DNA from: a virus
Length of the DNA stretch: 37,801 bases
IMG/VR virus record: IMGVR_UViG_3300028840_001389
Location: 1-37,801 of that record
Direction: 5' to 3' (one strand)
In this document: positions 21,548 through 29,139 of the stretch, in pieces
How positions within the stretch are numbered: the stretch's first letter is position 1
Layout of the letters: each line of letters begins with the position of its first letter
The notes under the pieces: generated by a model
Databases searched by the model: none
Seen by the model: only the letters and a program-made list of their open reading frames with translations
What the model was told of the DNA's origin: nothing
Made by a program: the position numbers and the translations under genes

Positions 21548-22989
21548 CCCTGGACATCATCAAGCGATTCCGCGAGTTTATGATACCGGACTTGGCGCAG
21601 AGCAAGGAGCGGCTGCCCGTTGCGGTCATCATATCGGGCCGGAACTACGGGCAATACCTGAAAGACGCCATAGAGAGCGTGCAGCGGCAGACCCCCGGCG
21701 CACGCGAGATTGTCTACATGGACAATGCCAGCGAGGACGACAGCGTGGCGGTGGCGCGTGCGTCGGGGGTGAAGGTGGCCGTGGTCGGGCCTGTGGAACG
21801 GAACATTTGCGCCCTGCGCCAGCGCGGCCTGTGCATGACGAAATCCAAGTTCATTGTGTTCATGGACGCCGACGACGTGCTGCCGAAAGGCTATCTCAAG
21901 GCGTTGCATGACCGATTCACCGAACGGCGCATCGGCCTTGTCTATCCCATGCACACGAGTTTCGGCCTGTACGAGAGTCAGGGCTGCGGCAAGAACAGGC
22001 CGAGCGTGTACCGCGAGAACTACATCGCGGGCCAGAGCATGGTGCGGCGGCGCGCGATTGAGAGTGTCGGCGGCTGGGGCAATCTGCCCGTGTTTCAGGA
22101 CTGGGAGTTGTGGCTGCGGATATTGGAACACGGGTGGTGGGCGGCGTATGCCAATATCAACTACGAGCATCGGACGCACGCGGGGAGCCTGACGGCGAGT
22201 TTCCAGAACCGGATGCCGTGGTATCAGGAAGTGCTGCGGCGTAGACCGATCACCGTGTTCACCCCGTTCGGGCCGGGCAGGCCGATTACCGGGCGGCGGT
22301 TCTTCGACATGCTGGAGAACCTTGGACTGGACTGGGACAGGACGACCCTGTTCTTCTACGACAACACGAACGACGCTGAACGCGGAAAGATGCTGCGGGA
22401 GTATCTTGCGAACTGCAAGGCGCGGAACACGATTTACCAGAAAGACGACACGCGGGTCTCGTACACGAACCTGCACAACAGGTGCATGGTCATGCCGGAG
22501 CGCATGGCCGAGATGTGGTCGCGAGCGACGCCGCATTTTTCGACGCCGTTCATCCTGAGCATCGAGGACGACAACGAGCCGTATGAGCCGAACGCGGCGC
22601 GGCGGCTGTTCGAGGGCATGGCTCCGAACGTGGACGCCGTGACGGGCGTGTACTACTCGCGGCCTATCGTGGACAACAATCGGCTTCTGGCGATGGAATG
22701 GCAGCATCGGAAAGACGGGTCGGTCGGATTGAAGCCGATAGAGCGATTCCCCGGCGACCTGCCGCGCCCGCCGAGCGACGGATGCACCCCGATAGGCGCG
22801 TCAGGCGTCGGGTTTGTGCTGATACGCAAGGAAGTGTTGCAGAACTTCAAGTACCCCGTTGGCGAGATCGGGAACTGGCTTGGACAGGACTTCGGGCTGT
22901 GGCGACACGTTCGGGACAGAGGCAACCGCCTCATGGCACACTGGGGCGTCAGAACGAAGCATTACTACAACGCAGAGGGATATGTGTGA
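21544..22989 (+). CDS. Two-domain GT2-type glycosyltransferase
   Basis: A 481-residue protein, ATGA-coupled to the gene upstream. Domain 1 (about 25-230) is a GT-A glycosyltransferase: VAVIISGRNYGQYLKDAIES, EIVYMDNASEDDS, metal site FMDADDVLP and a FQDWELWLRIL acceptor-side motif. Domain 2 (about 235-480) is a second GT-A-like fold: ILSIEDDNEPYEP as its metal site, VTGVYYSRP, GVGFVLIRKEVLQNF and GQDFGLWRHVRDRG. Each domain could add one sugar in sequence. No membrane segment is seen, so soluble acceptors such as virion proteins are plausible. Confidence 0.85.
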   Translation: MTLDIIKRFREFMIPDLAQSKERLPVAVIISGRNYGQYLKDAIESVQRQTPGAREIVYMDNASEDDSVAVARASGVKVAVVGPVERNICALRQRGLCMTKSKFIVFMDADDVLPKGYLKALHDRFTERRIGLVYPMHTSFGLYESQGCGKNRPSVYRENYIAGQSMVRRRAIESVGGWGNLPVFQDWELWLRILEHGWWAAYANINYEHRTHAGSLTASFQNRMPWYQEVLRRRPITVFTPFGPGRPITGRRFFDMLENLGLDWDRTTLFFYDNTNDAERGKMLREYLANCKARNTIYQKDDTRVSYTNLHNRCMVMPERMAEMWSRATPHFSTPFILSIEDDNEPYEPNAARRLFEGMAPNVDAVTGVYYSRPIVDNNRLLAMEWQHRKDGSVGLKPIERFPGDLPRPPSDGCTPIGASGVGFVLIRKEVLQNFKYPVGEIGNWLGQDFGLWRHVRDRGNRLMAHWGVRTKHYYNAEGYV

Positions 22990-23561
22990 TGCACTGGTAC
23001 GAGCGATTCAAGCGCACTGAGGGGTTGATGACGCCCGCCGACGGCGCGCTGCTTTACGCGCTGGCGACGAGCGCGGTGCTTGACACGGGCTGCAAGCATG
23101 TCGTGGAACTCGGCGTCTATCGCGGGCGCAGCGCGTGCGCGTTGGGCGCGGCGTGCCGGGACACGGGCGCGACGCTCTTTGGCTATGACATCTGGGGCAC
23201 AGTGCCGAGTACACAAAAGAGCGGCAGCGAGGAGATGGCGACGAAGGCATTGGCTCTGGCTGACCTGACCGACTGTGTGCGAATCCTGACGGGCGACAGC
23301 GCGGACGCGGGCAGGTCATGGGCTTACGGGCGCGTGGCGATGGTGTTCATAGACGCCTCACATACTTACGAAGCGGCGTCGGCTGACATTGTGGCGTGGT
23401 CGAAGCATATCCCACCGGGCGGGATACTCGCGCTCCATGACGTGAACTGCCCGGCGGTACAGAAGGCCATTGACGACAACGTGCCGAAGTCGGAGTTCCG
23501 GCACATTGGGTCAATCGGCGTCGTCGGCGCGTATCGAAGACCGATGGAGGGGGAAAAATGA
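22989..23561 (+). CDS. SAM-dependent methyltransferase (Methyltransf_24-like)
   Basis: A 190-residue class I methyltransferase joined to the glycosyltransferase by TGATG. Motif I is VVELGVYRGRSACALG (residues about 38-53), then GYDIWG, an acidic VFIDASHTYEAASADI and GGILALHDV. This matches the Methyltransf_24 group often found beside sugar-modifying enzymes, where it O-methylates sugars. In this cassette it probably methylates the added glycan; this is inference from neighbours. It is ATGA-coupled to the next methyltransferase. Confidence 0.85.
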   Translation: MHWYERFKRTEGLMTPADGALLYALATSAVLDTGCKHVVELGVYRGRSACALGAACRDTGATLFGYDIWGTVPSTQKSGSEEMATKALALADLTDCVRILTGDSADAGRSWAYGRVAMVFIDASHTYEAASADIVAWSKHIPPGGILALHDVNCPAVQKAIDDNVPKSEFRHIGSIGVVGAYRRPMEGEK

Positions 23562-24265
23562 CCGTCGGCACGAAGACCTATCCATTCCCTGACGACTTCG
23601 CGGCTGCGATGGCATTGCCCGCATATGAGTTCAAGAGCCTGTTCGGGCGGCAGGTGGTGAAGGGCTGGGACGACTTGCGGCAGATCGAGGCGTTTCTGCG
23701 CACAGTCAGGCCGACGTACATTCTGGAACTCGGCTGCGGGGACGGCGTGCAGGCGGTGTACTTGGCAATGTATGCGCAACTCAATCGCGTGCCCGTGAAG
23801 CGGGCGCGTTACTGTTCGCCGCCGAGTTGCCAGCCGGTCGTGTTCGCCTGCGACGCGGGCAATGTTGGTCATGACATTCGGAAAGCCTTGCCATTGTGGG
23901 GCGATGCGTATGGCGGGATAGACGTTTACGACGGCGACCGGCGGCGGTGGGTAGTCAGTCAGATACCGCGTGCCGCCGACCCGGACGGATGCGGGGAGCG
24001 CGTCATGTTGTACCTTGACATCGGCCCGCCGGACTTGGAGACGTTTGCGCCCGACGTGCCGGTGGGCGGCTACGTCATCGTACATGACTGGAAGCACAAG
24101 GGCTATCAGGAGTCGGCGGACAGGTTGGTGAACAGCGGGGTATTGGCATACTTCGAGCGGGATGTTTGGGAGAGAACGGGGGCGCATATGGGGTTCATCA
24201 GGACAGATGGCGCGCAAGGTGCTGACGGGGCTGACGGTCGTAGCGACGATAGTTGCGAGTCATAA
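23558..24265 (+). CDS. CmcI-like methyltransferase / cephalosporin hydroxylase family
   Basis: A 235-residue protein. It shows ILELGCGDGVQAVYLAMYAQ (motif I), VVFACDAGNVGHDIR, VMLYLDIGPPDLETFAPDV and GGYVIVHDWKHKGYQESADR, the order seen in CmcI/rhamnosyl O-methyltransferase enzymes, which methylate sugars or small molecules using SAM. It lies second of two adjacent methyltransferases, so two different positions may be methylated. The last 20 residues (GADGADGRSDDSC) are shared with the start of a membrane-protein frame. Confidence 0.78.
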   Translation: MTVGTKTYPFPDDFAAAMALPAYEFKSLFGRQVVKGWDDLRQIEAFLRTVRPTYILELGCGDGVQAVYLAMYAQLNRVPVKRARYCSPPSCQPVVFACDAGNVGHDIRKALPLWGDAYGGIDVYDGDRRRWVVSQIPRAADPDGCGERVMLYLDIGPPDLETFAPDVPVGGYVIVHDWKHKGYQESADRLVNSGVLAYFERDVWERTGAHMGFIRTDGAQGADGADGRSDDSCES

Positions 24266-24416
24266 CTACACCGCGTTTCGGTTGACGGGCAATCTGGCTT
24301 TGGGGCTTTTCGCGGGCATTGCCACGGCGGCAGCGATTCTTTGCGCGGTTACCGTGGTACACGACATGGGGAGAAATGAATCCAATCAGCGGAAGCAAGC
24401 TGCACTTCCATCCTGA
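24207..24416 (+). CDS. Small membrane protein
   Basis: A 69-residue frame overlapping the CmcI-like gene by 59 bp and the next gene by 41 bp. Residues 5-15 (VLTGLTVVATI) and 29-50 (NLALGLFAGIATAAAILCAV) are hydrophobic and could give one or two membrane helices; the tail is charged. It has no good ribosome site. It may anchor the modification enzymes at the membrane, act as a holin-like protein, or be a chance frame. Confidence 0.4.
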   Translation: MARKVLTGLTVVATIVASHNYTAFRLTGNLALGLFAGIATAAAILCAVTVVHDMGRNESNQRKQAALPS

Positions 24417-25398
24417 CAGGGTGGCGGAATGGAAGCGGGCGGGCGACGGTACGCCGATCACGATGGAACTGGACATGACGAACCGCTGCACGGACAACTG
24501 CCCGTGTTGCGCGGGCGGGCGGTACAAGTCCACCGCGTCGCTCGAAACGGACGCGGCGCGGCGCGTGATAGACGAGGCAGTGGAACTGGGGGTGAGGGGG
24601 TTGATATTCACGGGCGGCGGGGAGCCGCTATGCCACACGTCCGCGCCCGCGACGATGCGGTACGCCGTGGACGCGGGGTTGGGTGTCGGCCTGATTACGA
24701 ACGGGGTGCTGCTGAACCCGGAACTATACGGCGACCTGTTCCGGGCGACGTGGATACGGGTATCGCTCGACGCCGCGACGGCGGGGTTGTATGCCAAGAC
24801 ACACGGGACGAAGAACTTTGAGCGGGTGATAACGAACATCCGGGTCTTGGCCGAGGCGAAGCGCGAGCGCGGCGCGGAAACGACTATCGGCGTCGGCTTC
24901 CTTGTCGGCGCGCACACGATAAACGAGATGGAGAAATGCGCGTCGCTCTGCGCCATGCTCGGCGTGGACTATCTGCAATTCAGGCCGTTCCACGAGACGC
25001 TCGACAAGCCAAAGCTGCTGCCCGCGATTGAGTCGGCGTATTGCCGGTCGTTGGGGTACACGCGCAAGGACTACGCCGTGGTGTGGAGCGAGAACAAGTT
25101 CCGCAACATGGGGAACACGGGTCGGCCCTACGGCAAGTGCTACGGGCAGGCGTTCGCCACGGTCGTCGGCGCGGACGGTACGGTATGGCTCTGCTGCCAC
25201 ATGCGGGGCAAGGAGAAGTACGCGCTCGGCAACATCCACGAGAACTCGCTTGAGAACATCTGGTACGGCGACCGTCGGCGGGACGTGATTGACAGCATAG
25301 ACTTCCGCGATTGTGTGCCGCTGTGCCGGTGCGACCCGTTCAACCGTATCCTGTGGAACATGAAGCACAACCCGCCGCCGCATGTCGAATTTCTCTAG
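24376..25398 (+). CDS. Radical SAM/SPASM-type enzyme
   Basis: A 340-residue protein. The radical SAM cluster motif is RCTDNCPCC (C-x3-C-x2-C, residues about 37-44), followed by IFTGGGEPLCH (GGE motif), LITNGVLL and WIRVSLDAATAGLYAKTHG. The C-terminal part has Cys in CYGQAF, WLCCHMRG, and DCVPLCRCDPFN with LGNIHENSLENIWYG, as in SPASM domains that bind an extra Fe-S cluster. SPASM enzymes usually modify peptides or sugars. ATG at 24376 follows GGGGAGAA. Substrate unknown; a virion peptide or glycan is possible given its neighbours. Confidence 0.88.
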   Translation: MNPISGSKLHFHPDRVAEWKRAGDGTPITMELDMTNRCTDNCPCCAGGRYKSTASLETDAARRVIDEAVELGVRGLIFTGGGEPLCHTSAPATMRYAVDAGLGVGLITNGVLLNPELYGDLFRATWIRVSLDAATAGLYAKTHGTKNFERVITNIRVLAEAKRERGAETTIGVGFLVGAHTINEMEKCASLCAMLGVDYLQFRPFHETLDKPKLLPAIESAYCRSLGYTRKDYAVVWSENKFRNMGNTGRPYGKCYGQAFATVVGADGTVWLCCHMRGKEKYALGNIHENSLENIWYGDRRRDVIDSIDFRDCVPLCRCDPFNRILWNMKHNPPPHVEFL

Positions 25399-25407
25399 GG
25401 GCACAAC

Positions 25408-26064
25408 ATGGCTCTGACGAAAGCTGAACTCGTTGACCGCGTGACCGACAACACGGGGCGCAACGACAAGGACACCCTGATTCTCTCGCTGCTGAACGAC
25501 GCGCTGCGCATTGTCGCCACGCGCCACGACTGGCTCGATCTCTACCGGGAATTCGAGTCCACGCTGGACGAGGATGATTTTCGCTATTCGTTCCCGTCCG
25601 ACATGAAAACGCTCATCGGCATCCGGCTGATAAGCGGGACGGAGAGCGAGTGGCTTGAGGAGCGCGACAAACGCTGGCTGATGGAGCGCGAGCCGAACCC
25701 GGACGACGCGGACACGGAGAAGCCGTGGTGCTTCGCACGCGACGGGAATTACTGGGAACTGCCCGCGAAGCCGGACGATGATTACACCGTGTATATCAAC
25801 TATGTCAAGTGGCCGGACGACTTGTCGAACGACGACGACACGCCGGACATTGACCAGATAGATCATGTGCTGATTGAGCACGCGACGGCGCGGCTGTACG
25901 CGAGTCTTGGCGAATTCGACCGGGCGGCGTGGTGGACGAGCGAGTGGCGACGCGACTTGAAGGAGGCGATTGTTCAGGACAGGTCGCGGCCCGGCTGGCG
26001 ACCGCAGTTCGGGGAGAGCACCCGGCATCCGGGTAGTTACTGGCTGAAACCGGAGTACGGTTGA
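25408..26064 (+). CDS. Head-to-tail adaptor protein (P22 gp4-like)
   Basis: A 218-residue protein. The helical N-terminus (LTKAELVDRVTDNTGRNDKD and LNDALRIVATRHDWLDLYRE), the middle beta section and a helical LIEHATARLYASLGEFDRAAWW resemble podovirus adaptor proteins that dock under the portal. In P22-like phages this gene follows the capsid; here it is separated from the head genes by the 5-kb modification cassette. TGATG-coupled to the next gene. Confidence 0.7.
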   Translation: MALTKAELVDRVTDNTGRNDKDTLILSLLNDALRIVATRHDWLDLYREFESTLDEDDFRYSFPSDMKTLIGIRLISGTESEWLEERDKRWLMEREPNPDDADTEKPWCFARDGNYWELPAKPDDDYTVYINYVKWPDDLSNDDDTPDIDQIDHVLIEHATARLYASLGEFDRAAWWTSEWRRDLKEAIVQDRSRPGWRPQFGESTRHPGSYWLKPEYG

Positions 26065-26258
26065 TGACAACTGATTTGACCTATACGGCGCGCGCCGGGA
26101 CGGAGTTGGACTTCGAGATCGTGGACGATGACGCCGCGACGGTATCCGGCGTGACCGACTATGACGACGCGACCATGACGAAGCGGAAATACGACGAGCC
26201 GGGCACGACGTGGACGGCGCGAAGCGACCCCGACACGACATGGACGGAGACGGGATAG
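26064..26258 (+). CDS. Small virion-associated protein
   Basis: A 64-residue, Thr/Asp-rich protein. It starts at the ATG overlapping the adaptor stop (TGATG). LTYTARAGTELDFEIVDDDA is strand-like and the rest (GTTWTARSDPDTTWTETG) is polar. Small proteins like this accompany phage fibre genes. The stop overlaps the next GTG start by one base. Confidence 0.45.
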   Translation: MTTDLTYTARAGTELDFEIVDDDAATVSGVTDYDDATMTKRKYDEPGTTWTARSDPDTTWTETG

Positions 26259-26821
26259 TGGCGAACTATTACGACACGCTGTACGCGCTTGCCGCCGCCG
26301 CACGCCTGACGACGAGCAGCCTGAACACGACGCACGAGCACATAGACACGCGGCTTGACGCGCTGGAACAGCACGTCGAGGACACCGACAACCCGCACGA
26401 CGTAGACAATGACGACGTGGGGAGTTCCGCGTCAACCCACACCCATACCGTTTACGAAAGCGCGGCATGGACGCTCGGCACCGTTACGGCCCGCACCCTG
26501 CAATACTGGCCGCTGGTGTACCCGGCGGCAACGATTGACCGGATACATGCGACCGTGGCGACGGCCTCGACCAGCGGCGCGATCACCATAGACGTGCAGA
26601 AATCGGGCGATAACGGGACGACGTGGGCGACCGTGTTCAGCACGAAGTTGACCATAGACGCGACCGAGCGCAGCAGCGTGAGTGCGGCGACACCGGCAGT
26701 GCTGGGCACCACCGCGTTGAGCGCGAACGACCTCTTGAAGTGCGTGGTAGATGACGCGGGCACCGGGGCGGAAGAGTTGACCGTAGTGGCAGTCCTCAAG
26801 CGAACGGTGAGCCAAGACTAA
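26258..26821 (+). CDS. Fibre- or spike-type virion protein
   Basis: A 187-residue protein. The GTG at 26258 is preferred over upstream in-frame ATGs (26210, 26240), as it overlaps the previous stop and lies after GGAGACGGG. An N-terminal helix (ALAAAARLTTSSLNTTHEHI) leads to HVEDTDNPHDVDNDDVGSS, a motif common in tail fibre collars. The rest is beta-rich (AITIDVQKSGDNGTTWATVF and ELTVVAVLKRTV). It likely forms a short fibre or its base. TAATG-coupled to the poly-Thr gene. Confidence 0.6.
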   Translation: MANYYDTLYALAAAARLTTSSLNTTHEHIDTRLDALEQHVEDTDNPHDVDNDDVGSSASTHTHTVYESAAWTLGTVTARTLQYWPLVYPAATIDRIHATVATASTSGAITIDVQKSGDNGTTWATVFSTKLTIDATERSSVSAATPAVLGTTALSANDLLKCVVDDAGTGAEELTVVAVLKRTVSQD

Positions 26822-27504
26822 TGTTCCCCTGCCTCAAGACGGCAACGACCACAACCACGACCACTACCACGACGACTACAACCACCACGACGACGACGAC
26901 TACAACCACCACGACAACCACTACCACAACGACGACTACCACCACGACCACTACGACAACGACAACGACTACCACGACCACGACAACCACAACGACTACG
27001 ACGACCACAACAACTACGACGACCACTACGACGACAACGACCACAACTACGACTACTACCACAACGACGACAACGACCACGCCAGCGCCGGGCACATGCC
27101 CGACCGACAATTGCACCGGATGCGAATCCACCTACTACTTAGACGTGAGCGATCAGGGCGCGTGTGGCGTCGGGCCGTTCGGTGCCGGGTCCATTATGAC
27201 GCTGACGCAGTACACGGGCGGTTTCCCGCCGGGGCCGAAGTGCGAGTGGACGGGGTCAACCGTGGCAAGCGGCGACTATCGCGCGGGACTGACGGACCGC
27301 CTGAAATGCGCGGACGGCTATTGGGTGATTCCGCTCTACTTCTACACGAACGGCGGGCCGGACCCGCACGGTCAGGCCGACTACAAACGCACGCCTACGG
27401 GCGACGGCGATTGTCCGGACGGCCTCTACACGAAATTCGACAGCGCGTGTCTGGGCGGCGGCGGTAGTGAAACGTTTCCCGCAACACAGACGGTTTATTC
27501 ATAA
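26821..27504 (+). CDS. Virion-type protein with 79 consecutive threonines and Cys-rich C-domain
   Basis: A 227-residue protein: MFPCLKTA, then exactly 79 Thr (codons at 26845-27081), then PAPG and a 135-residue domain. All four Thr codons are used in irregular order (ACG 30, ACC 21, ACA 15, ACT 13), so the run is kept at protein level and is not a simple DNA repeat. The C-domain has about eight Cys (CPTDNCTGC, ACGVG, PKCEW, LKCADG, DCPDG, SACLGG) with aromatic strands, likely disulfide-bonded or metal-stabilised. It looks like a mucin-like stalk with a head. TAATG coupling to the fibre gene upstream makes it a probable virion fibre. Dense O-glycosylation by nearby glycosyltransferases is the leading hypothesis. 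Confidence 0.85.
   Translation: MFPCLKTATTTTTTTTTTTTTTTTTTTTTTTTTTTTTTTTTTTTTTTTTTTTTTTTTTTTTTTTTTTTTTTTTTTTTTTTTTTTTTTPAPGTCPTDNCTGCESTYYLDVSDQGACGVGPFGAGSIMTLTQYTGGFPPGPKCEWTGSTVASGDYRAGLTDRLKCADGYWVIPLYFYTNGGPDPHGQADYKRTPTGDGDCPDGLYTKFDSACLGGGGSETFPATQTVYS
26845..27081 (+). repeat. Poly-threonine codon tract (79 ACN codons)
   Basis: Every codon in this 237-base tract is ACN. The four codons are mixed with no fixed repeat unit. The opposite strand therefore reads as poly-Val, which is a shadow. Mixed codons would reduce slippage while keeping the protein sequence. Confidence 0.98.
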
Positions 27505-27514
27505 AGGGTGAGAC

Positions 27515-27928
27515 ATGGGACTGACACCGTTGGGCTGGGGACGACACCGGCGTTGTGAAGCGTGCTTCGAGTGCGTAGCTAGGCCGGGATACAAAGACAA
27601 GTGGCCACACTGCGAGGCGAACGGAAAAGCGTTTCGCGTGGCTATCGAGTACGAATTCCTGAATGGGCCAGAATCGAATTGTCCGCTTGGGAAATGGAAA
27701 GGAGTTGTCCCCGTAGACGTTCCGGCCAGTGCGGAGGAACAACGCCAAGCGGCCATTGAACGGGCGGCGTCGGCGTCTGTTGAACTGCTGAAGGCGTTCA
27801 ACGGGACAATTCCCGACACACAGGACGGCATCCGCGACGAGTTGACGCGATTGGTTGGTGACGGGCACCTTACCGCCGACGTGGCGGCGAAGTGCGAGGA
27901 AATCTTCTTTGCGGGATTGGAGAAATAG
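27515..27928 (+). CDS. Cys-rich small protein
   Basis: A 137-residue protein with GGTGAG before the ATG. Its N-terminal half has five Cys (CEACFECVARPGY, PHCEANG, NCPLGKW), probably metal- or disulfide-bound; the C-terminal half is helical (AAIERAASASVELLKAF and ADVAAKCEEIFFAGL). I recall the GYKDKWPHCEANGKAF pattern from unannotated phage tail-region proteins, not a known function. It lies directly after the poly-Thr gene. Confidence 0.6.
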   Translation: MGLTPLGWGRHRRCEACFECVARPGYKDKWPHCEANGKAFRVAIEYEFLNGPESNCPLGKWKGVVPVDVPASAEEQRQAAIERAASASVELLKAFNGTIPDTQDGIRDELTRLVGDGHLTADVAAKCEEIFFAGLEK

Positions 27929-27930
27929 TC

Positions 27931-28110
27931 ATGGCCGGGGAAGGGTTGGAGCATTACCGGCGGGCGGCGGCGAAGAACAAAGCGAACAAGGGCGACTGCG
28001 CGCCCTGTCAGGAGCATCGGGAACGAATGCTCAAAGACATGGAGACGGATATTGCGCGGCGCGCTGCCGAGAAGGTGAACAGGCCCGACGTGGAGGTGTC
28101 GAGGTTGTGA
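27931..28110 (+). CDS. Small charged protein
   Basis: A 59-residue helical protein (GLEHYRRAAAKNKANKGD, then CAPCQEHRERMLKDM) with one CxxC. GGAG lies in the end of the previous gene. It starts two bases after the previous stop and its own stop overlaps a GTG (GTGA). Function unknown. Confidence 0.5.
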   Translation: MAGEGLEHYRRAAAKNKANKGDCAPCQEHRERMLKDMETDIARRAAEKVNRPDVEVSRL

Positions 28111-28309
28111 TTACCAAGAGGGTACGAGGCATCTTCGCGTAAACGGAACGTGGTGCCAGGTGGCGTGGTTTCAACTGACGAAGGCAGAACTGCTGGCGTT
28201 TGCGGAGAAGGCGAAAGAACTGCGCGATAATCAGTCCAAGACCTTCACGATCTCATGGCCATCCAAGGCGTGTCATCAGTGCGGAACGTTTGGGCGTGGC
28301 CGAAGTTGA
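28107..28309 (+). pseudogene. Frameshifted small protein related to the C-terminus of the gene at 30729
   Basis: GTG at 28107 overlaps the previous stop (GTGA) but its frame stops after 11 codons (MITKRVRGIFA). From about 28130 another frame reads HLRVNGTWCQVAWFQL, then SWPSKACHQCG, and ends at 28309. The gene at 30729 ends with YVRINGDWYQVVFLE and SWQAKACHRCG, so both share an [R-x-N-G-x-W-x-Q-V]...[S-W-x2-K-A-C-H-x-C-G] module. A one-base frameshift in about 28120-28135 would join the two parts into one protein of about 66 residues. It may be a pseudogene, a sequencing error, or a programmed shift. Confidence 0.5.
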
Positions 28310-28332
28310 CATGGGCCGAATTGTGAGATAGA

Positions 28333-28346
28333 CTCCCATTCGGGAG
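28333..28346 (+). promoter_or_regulatory. Hairpin covering the ribosome binding site of the phosphoesterase
   Basis: CTCCC (28333-28337) pairs with GGGAG (28342-28346) around ATTC. The GGGAG strand is the only good ribosome site for the ATG at 28353, six bases away. A stem here could lower or regulate translation of this gene. Confidence 0.4.
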
Positions 28347-28352
28347 ATTGAG

Positions 28353-29093
28353 ATGAAGCGACTGGCGTTAGCTATTATTTGCGCGGCTGTGCTGGCCGTC
28401 CCGATTCTATGGGCGGCGCACGGCACGACGCCATCATTCGCCGTCGTGGGCGATTTGCACTTGCCCGTGTCGGACTTCGACGAGTCGTGGGTGGACGCAA
28501 TCAACGCGACGGGCGCGGACAGGTTGTTCGTCGTGGGCGACGTGGTGCATGGGCCGCGTTGGCGTGAGGGCTGGGCGCGATTCGATACGCTTGTGTCCGG
28601 GCTGGACATGCCGGTTCATGTGGTATGCGGGAATCACGATGTTGACGAACCGGGCGCGTTGGAATTCTGGCGCGGGCGATACGGGCGCGACTACGACGTG
28701 CTGGCCGACGGTGGCACGCGATACGTTGTGCTGAATACAGAACTCGCGGGCGCGGAGCGGGCCGCGATGCTCGACTGGTTGCGGGCCGAACTAGCCGTGC
28801 CGTGCGACAGGCGATACCTGTTCACGCACAAGCCGTTGCCGGAGATTCCGGCGTCTGACCGAACGCTTCCGGGGCAACCGGACATCGAGGCGGTCGTTTC
28901 CGTAGGCGGCGTGGACATCGTATTCAGCGGGTATTGGCATTACTTCCTCACAATGGAAATGGGGCGGTATGCGCAAGCGATTACGGGTGGGGGCGGGAAT
29001 GGCCTGTTGCGCCATGACCGGCGCGAGGGCGAGAAGGTGAATCATTTTCTGGTCGTGCATCGTGGACGCATGGAGCGAGTGGCGGTCGAGTAG
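28353..29093 (+). CDS. Secreted metallophosphoesterase
   Basis: A 246-residue calcineurin-like phosphoesterase with an N-terminal signal-like segment (KRLALAIICAAVLAVPILWAA), so it may act outside the cytoplasm. Metal motifs are in order: VGDLHLP (D-x-H), VVGDVVHG (GD), CGNHDVD (GNHD), FTHKPL and FSGYWHYF. The last site is normally G-H-x-H; here the first His is Tyr, which could lower or change activity. Such enzymes cleave phosphate esters, including nucleotides or cell-wall/teichoic-type polymers. It is unusual in a phage tail region; a role in attack on surface phosphate or in processing donors is possible. Confidence 0.85.
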   Translation: MKRLALAIICAAVLAVPILWAAHGTTPSFAVVGDLHLPVSDFDESWVDAINATGADRLFVVGDVVHGPRWREGWARFDTLVSGLDMPVHVVCGNHDVDEPGALEFWRGRYGRDYDVLADGGTRYVVLNTELAGAERAAMLDWLRAELAVPCDRRYLFTHKPLPEIPASDRTLPGQPDIEAVVSVGGVDIVFSGYWHYFLTMEMGRYAQAITGGGGNGLLRHDRREGEKVNHFLVVHRGRMERVAVE

Positions 29094-29139
29094 AACGGGG
29101 CAGTTGTTGGGCACAACGCTTAGAGAACGCTTGCTGGCA

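Noticed and set aside
24207-24416. Small membrane protein as the phage holin
   Set aside because: No endolysin nearby, weak start, and overlaps with both neighbours; kept only as a small membrane protein of unknown role.
20378-26241. Long minus-strand frames opposite the modification cassette (up to about 500 residues)
   Set aside because: They are open because of high GC and codon bias in the opposite genes; translations are Arg/Val/His-rich without motifs, and plus-strand genes have clear catalytic motifs.
26796-27131. Minus-strand frame coding almost only valine
   Set aside because: It is the reverse of the poly-Thr tract; Thr codons ACN read as Val (GTN-type) on the other strand.
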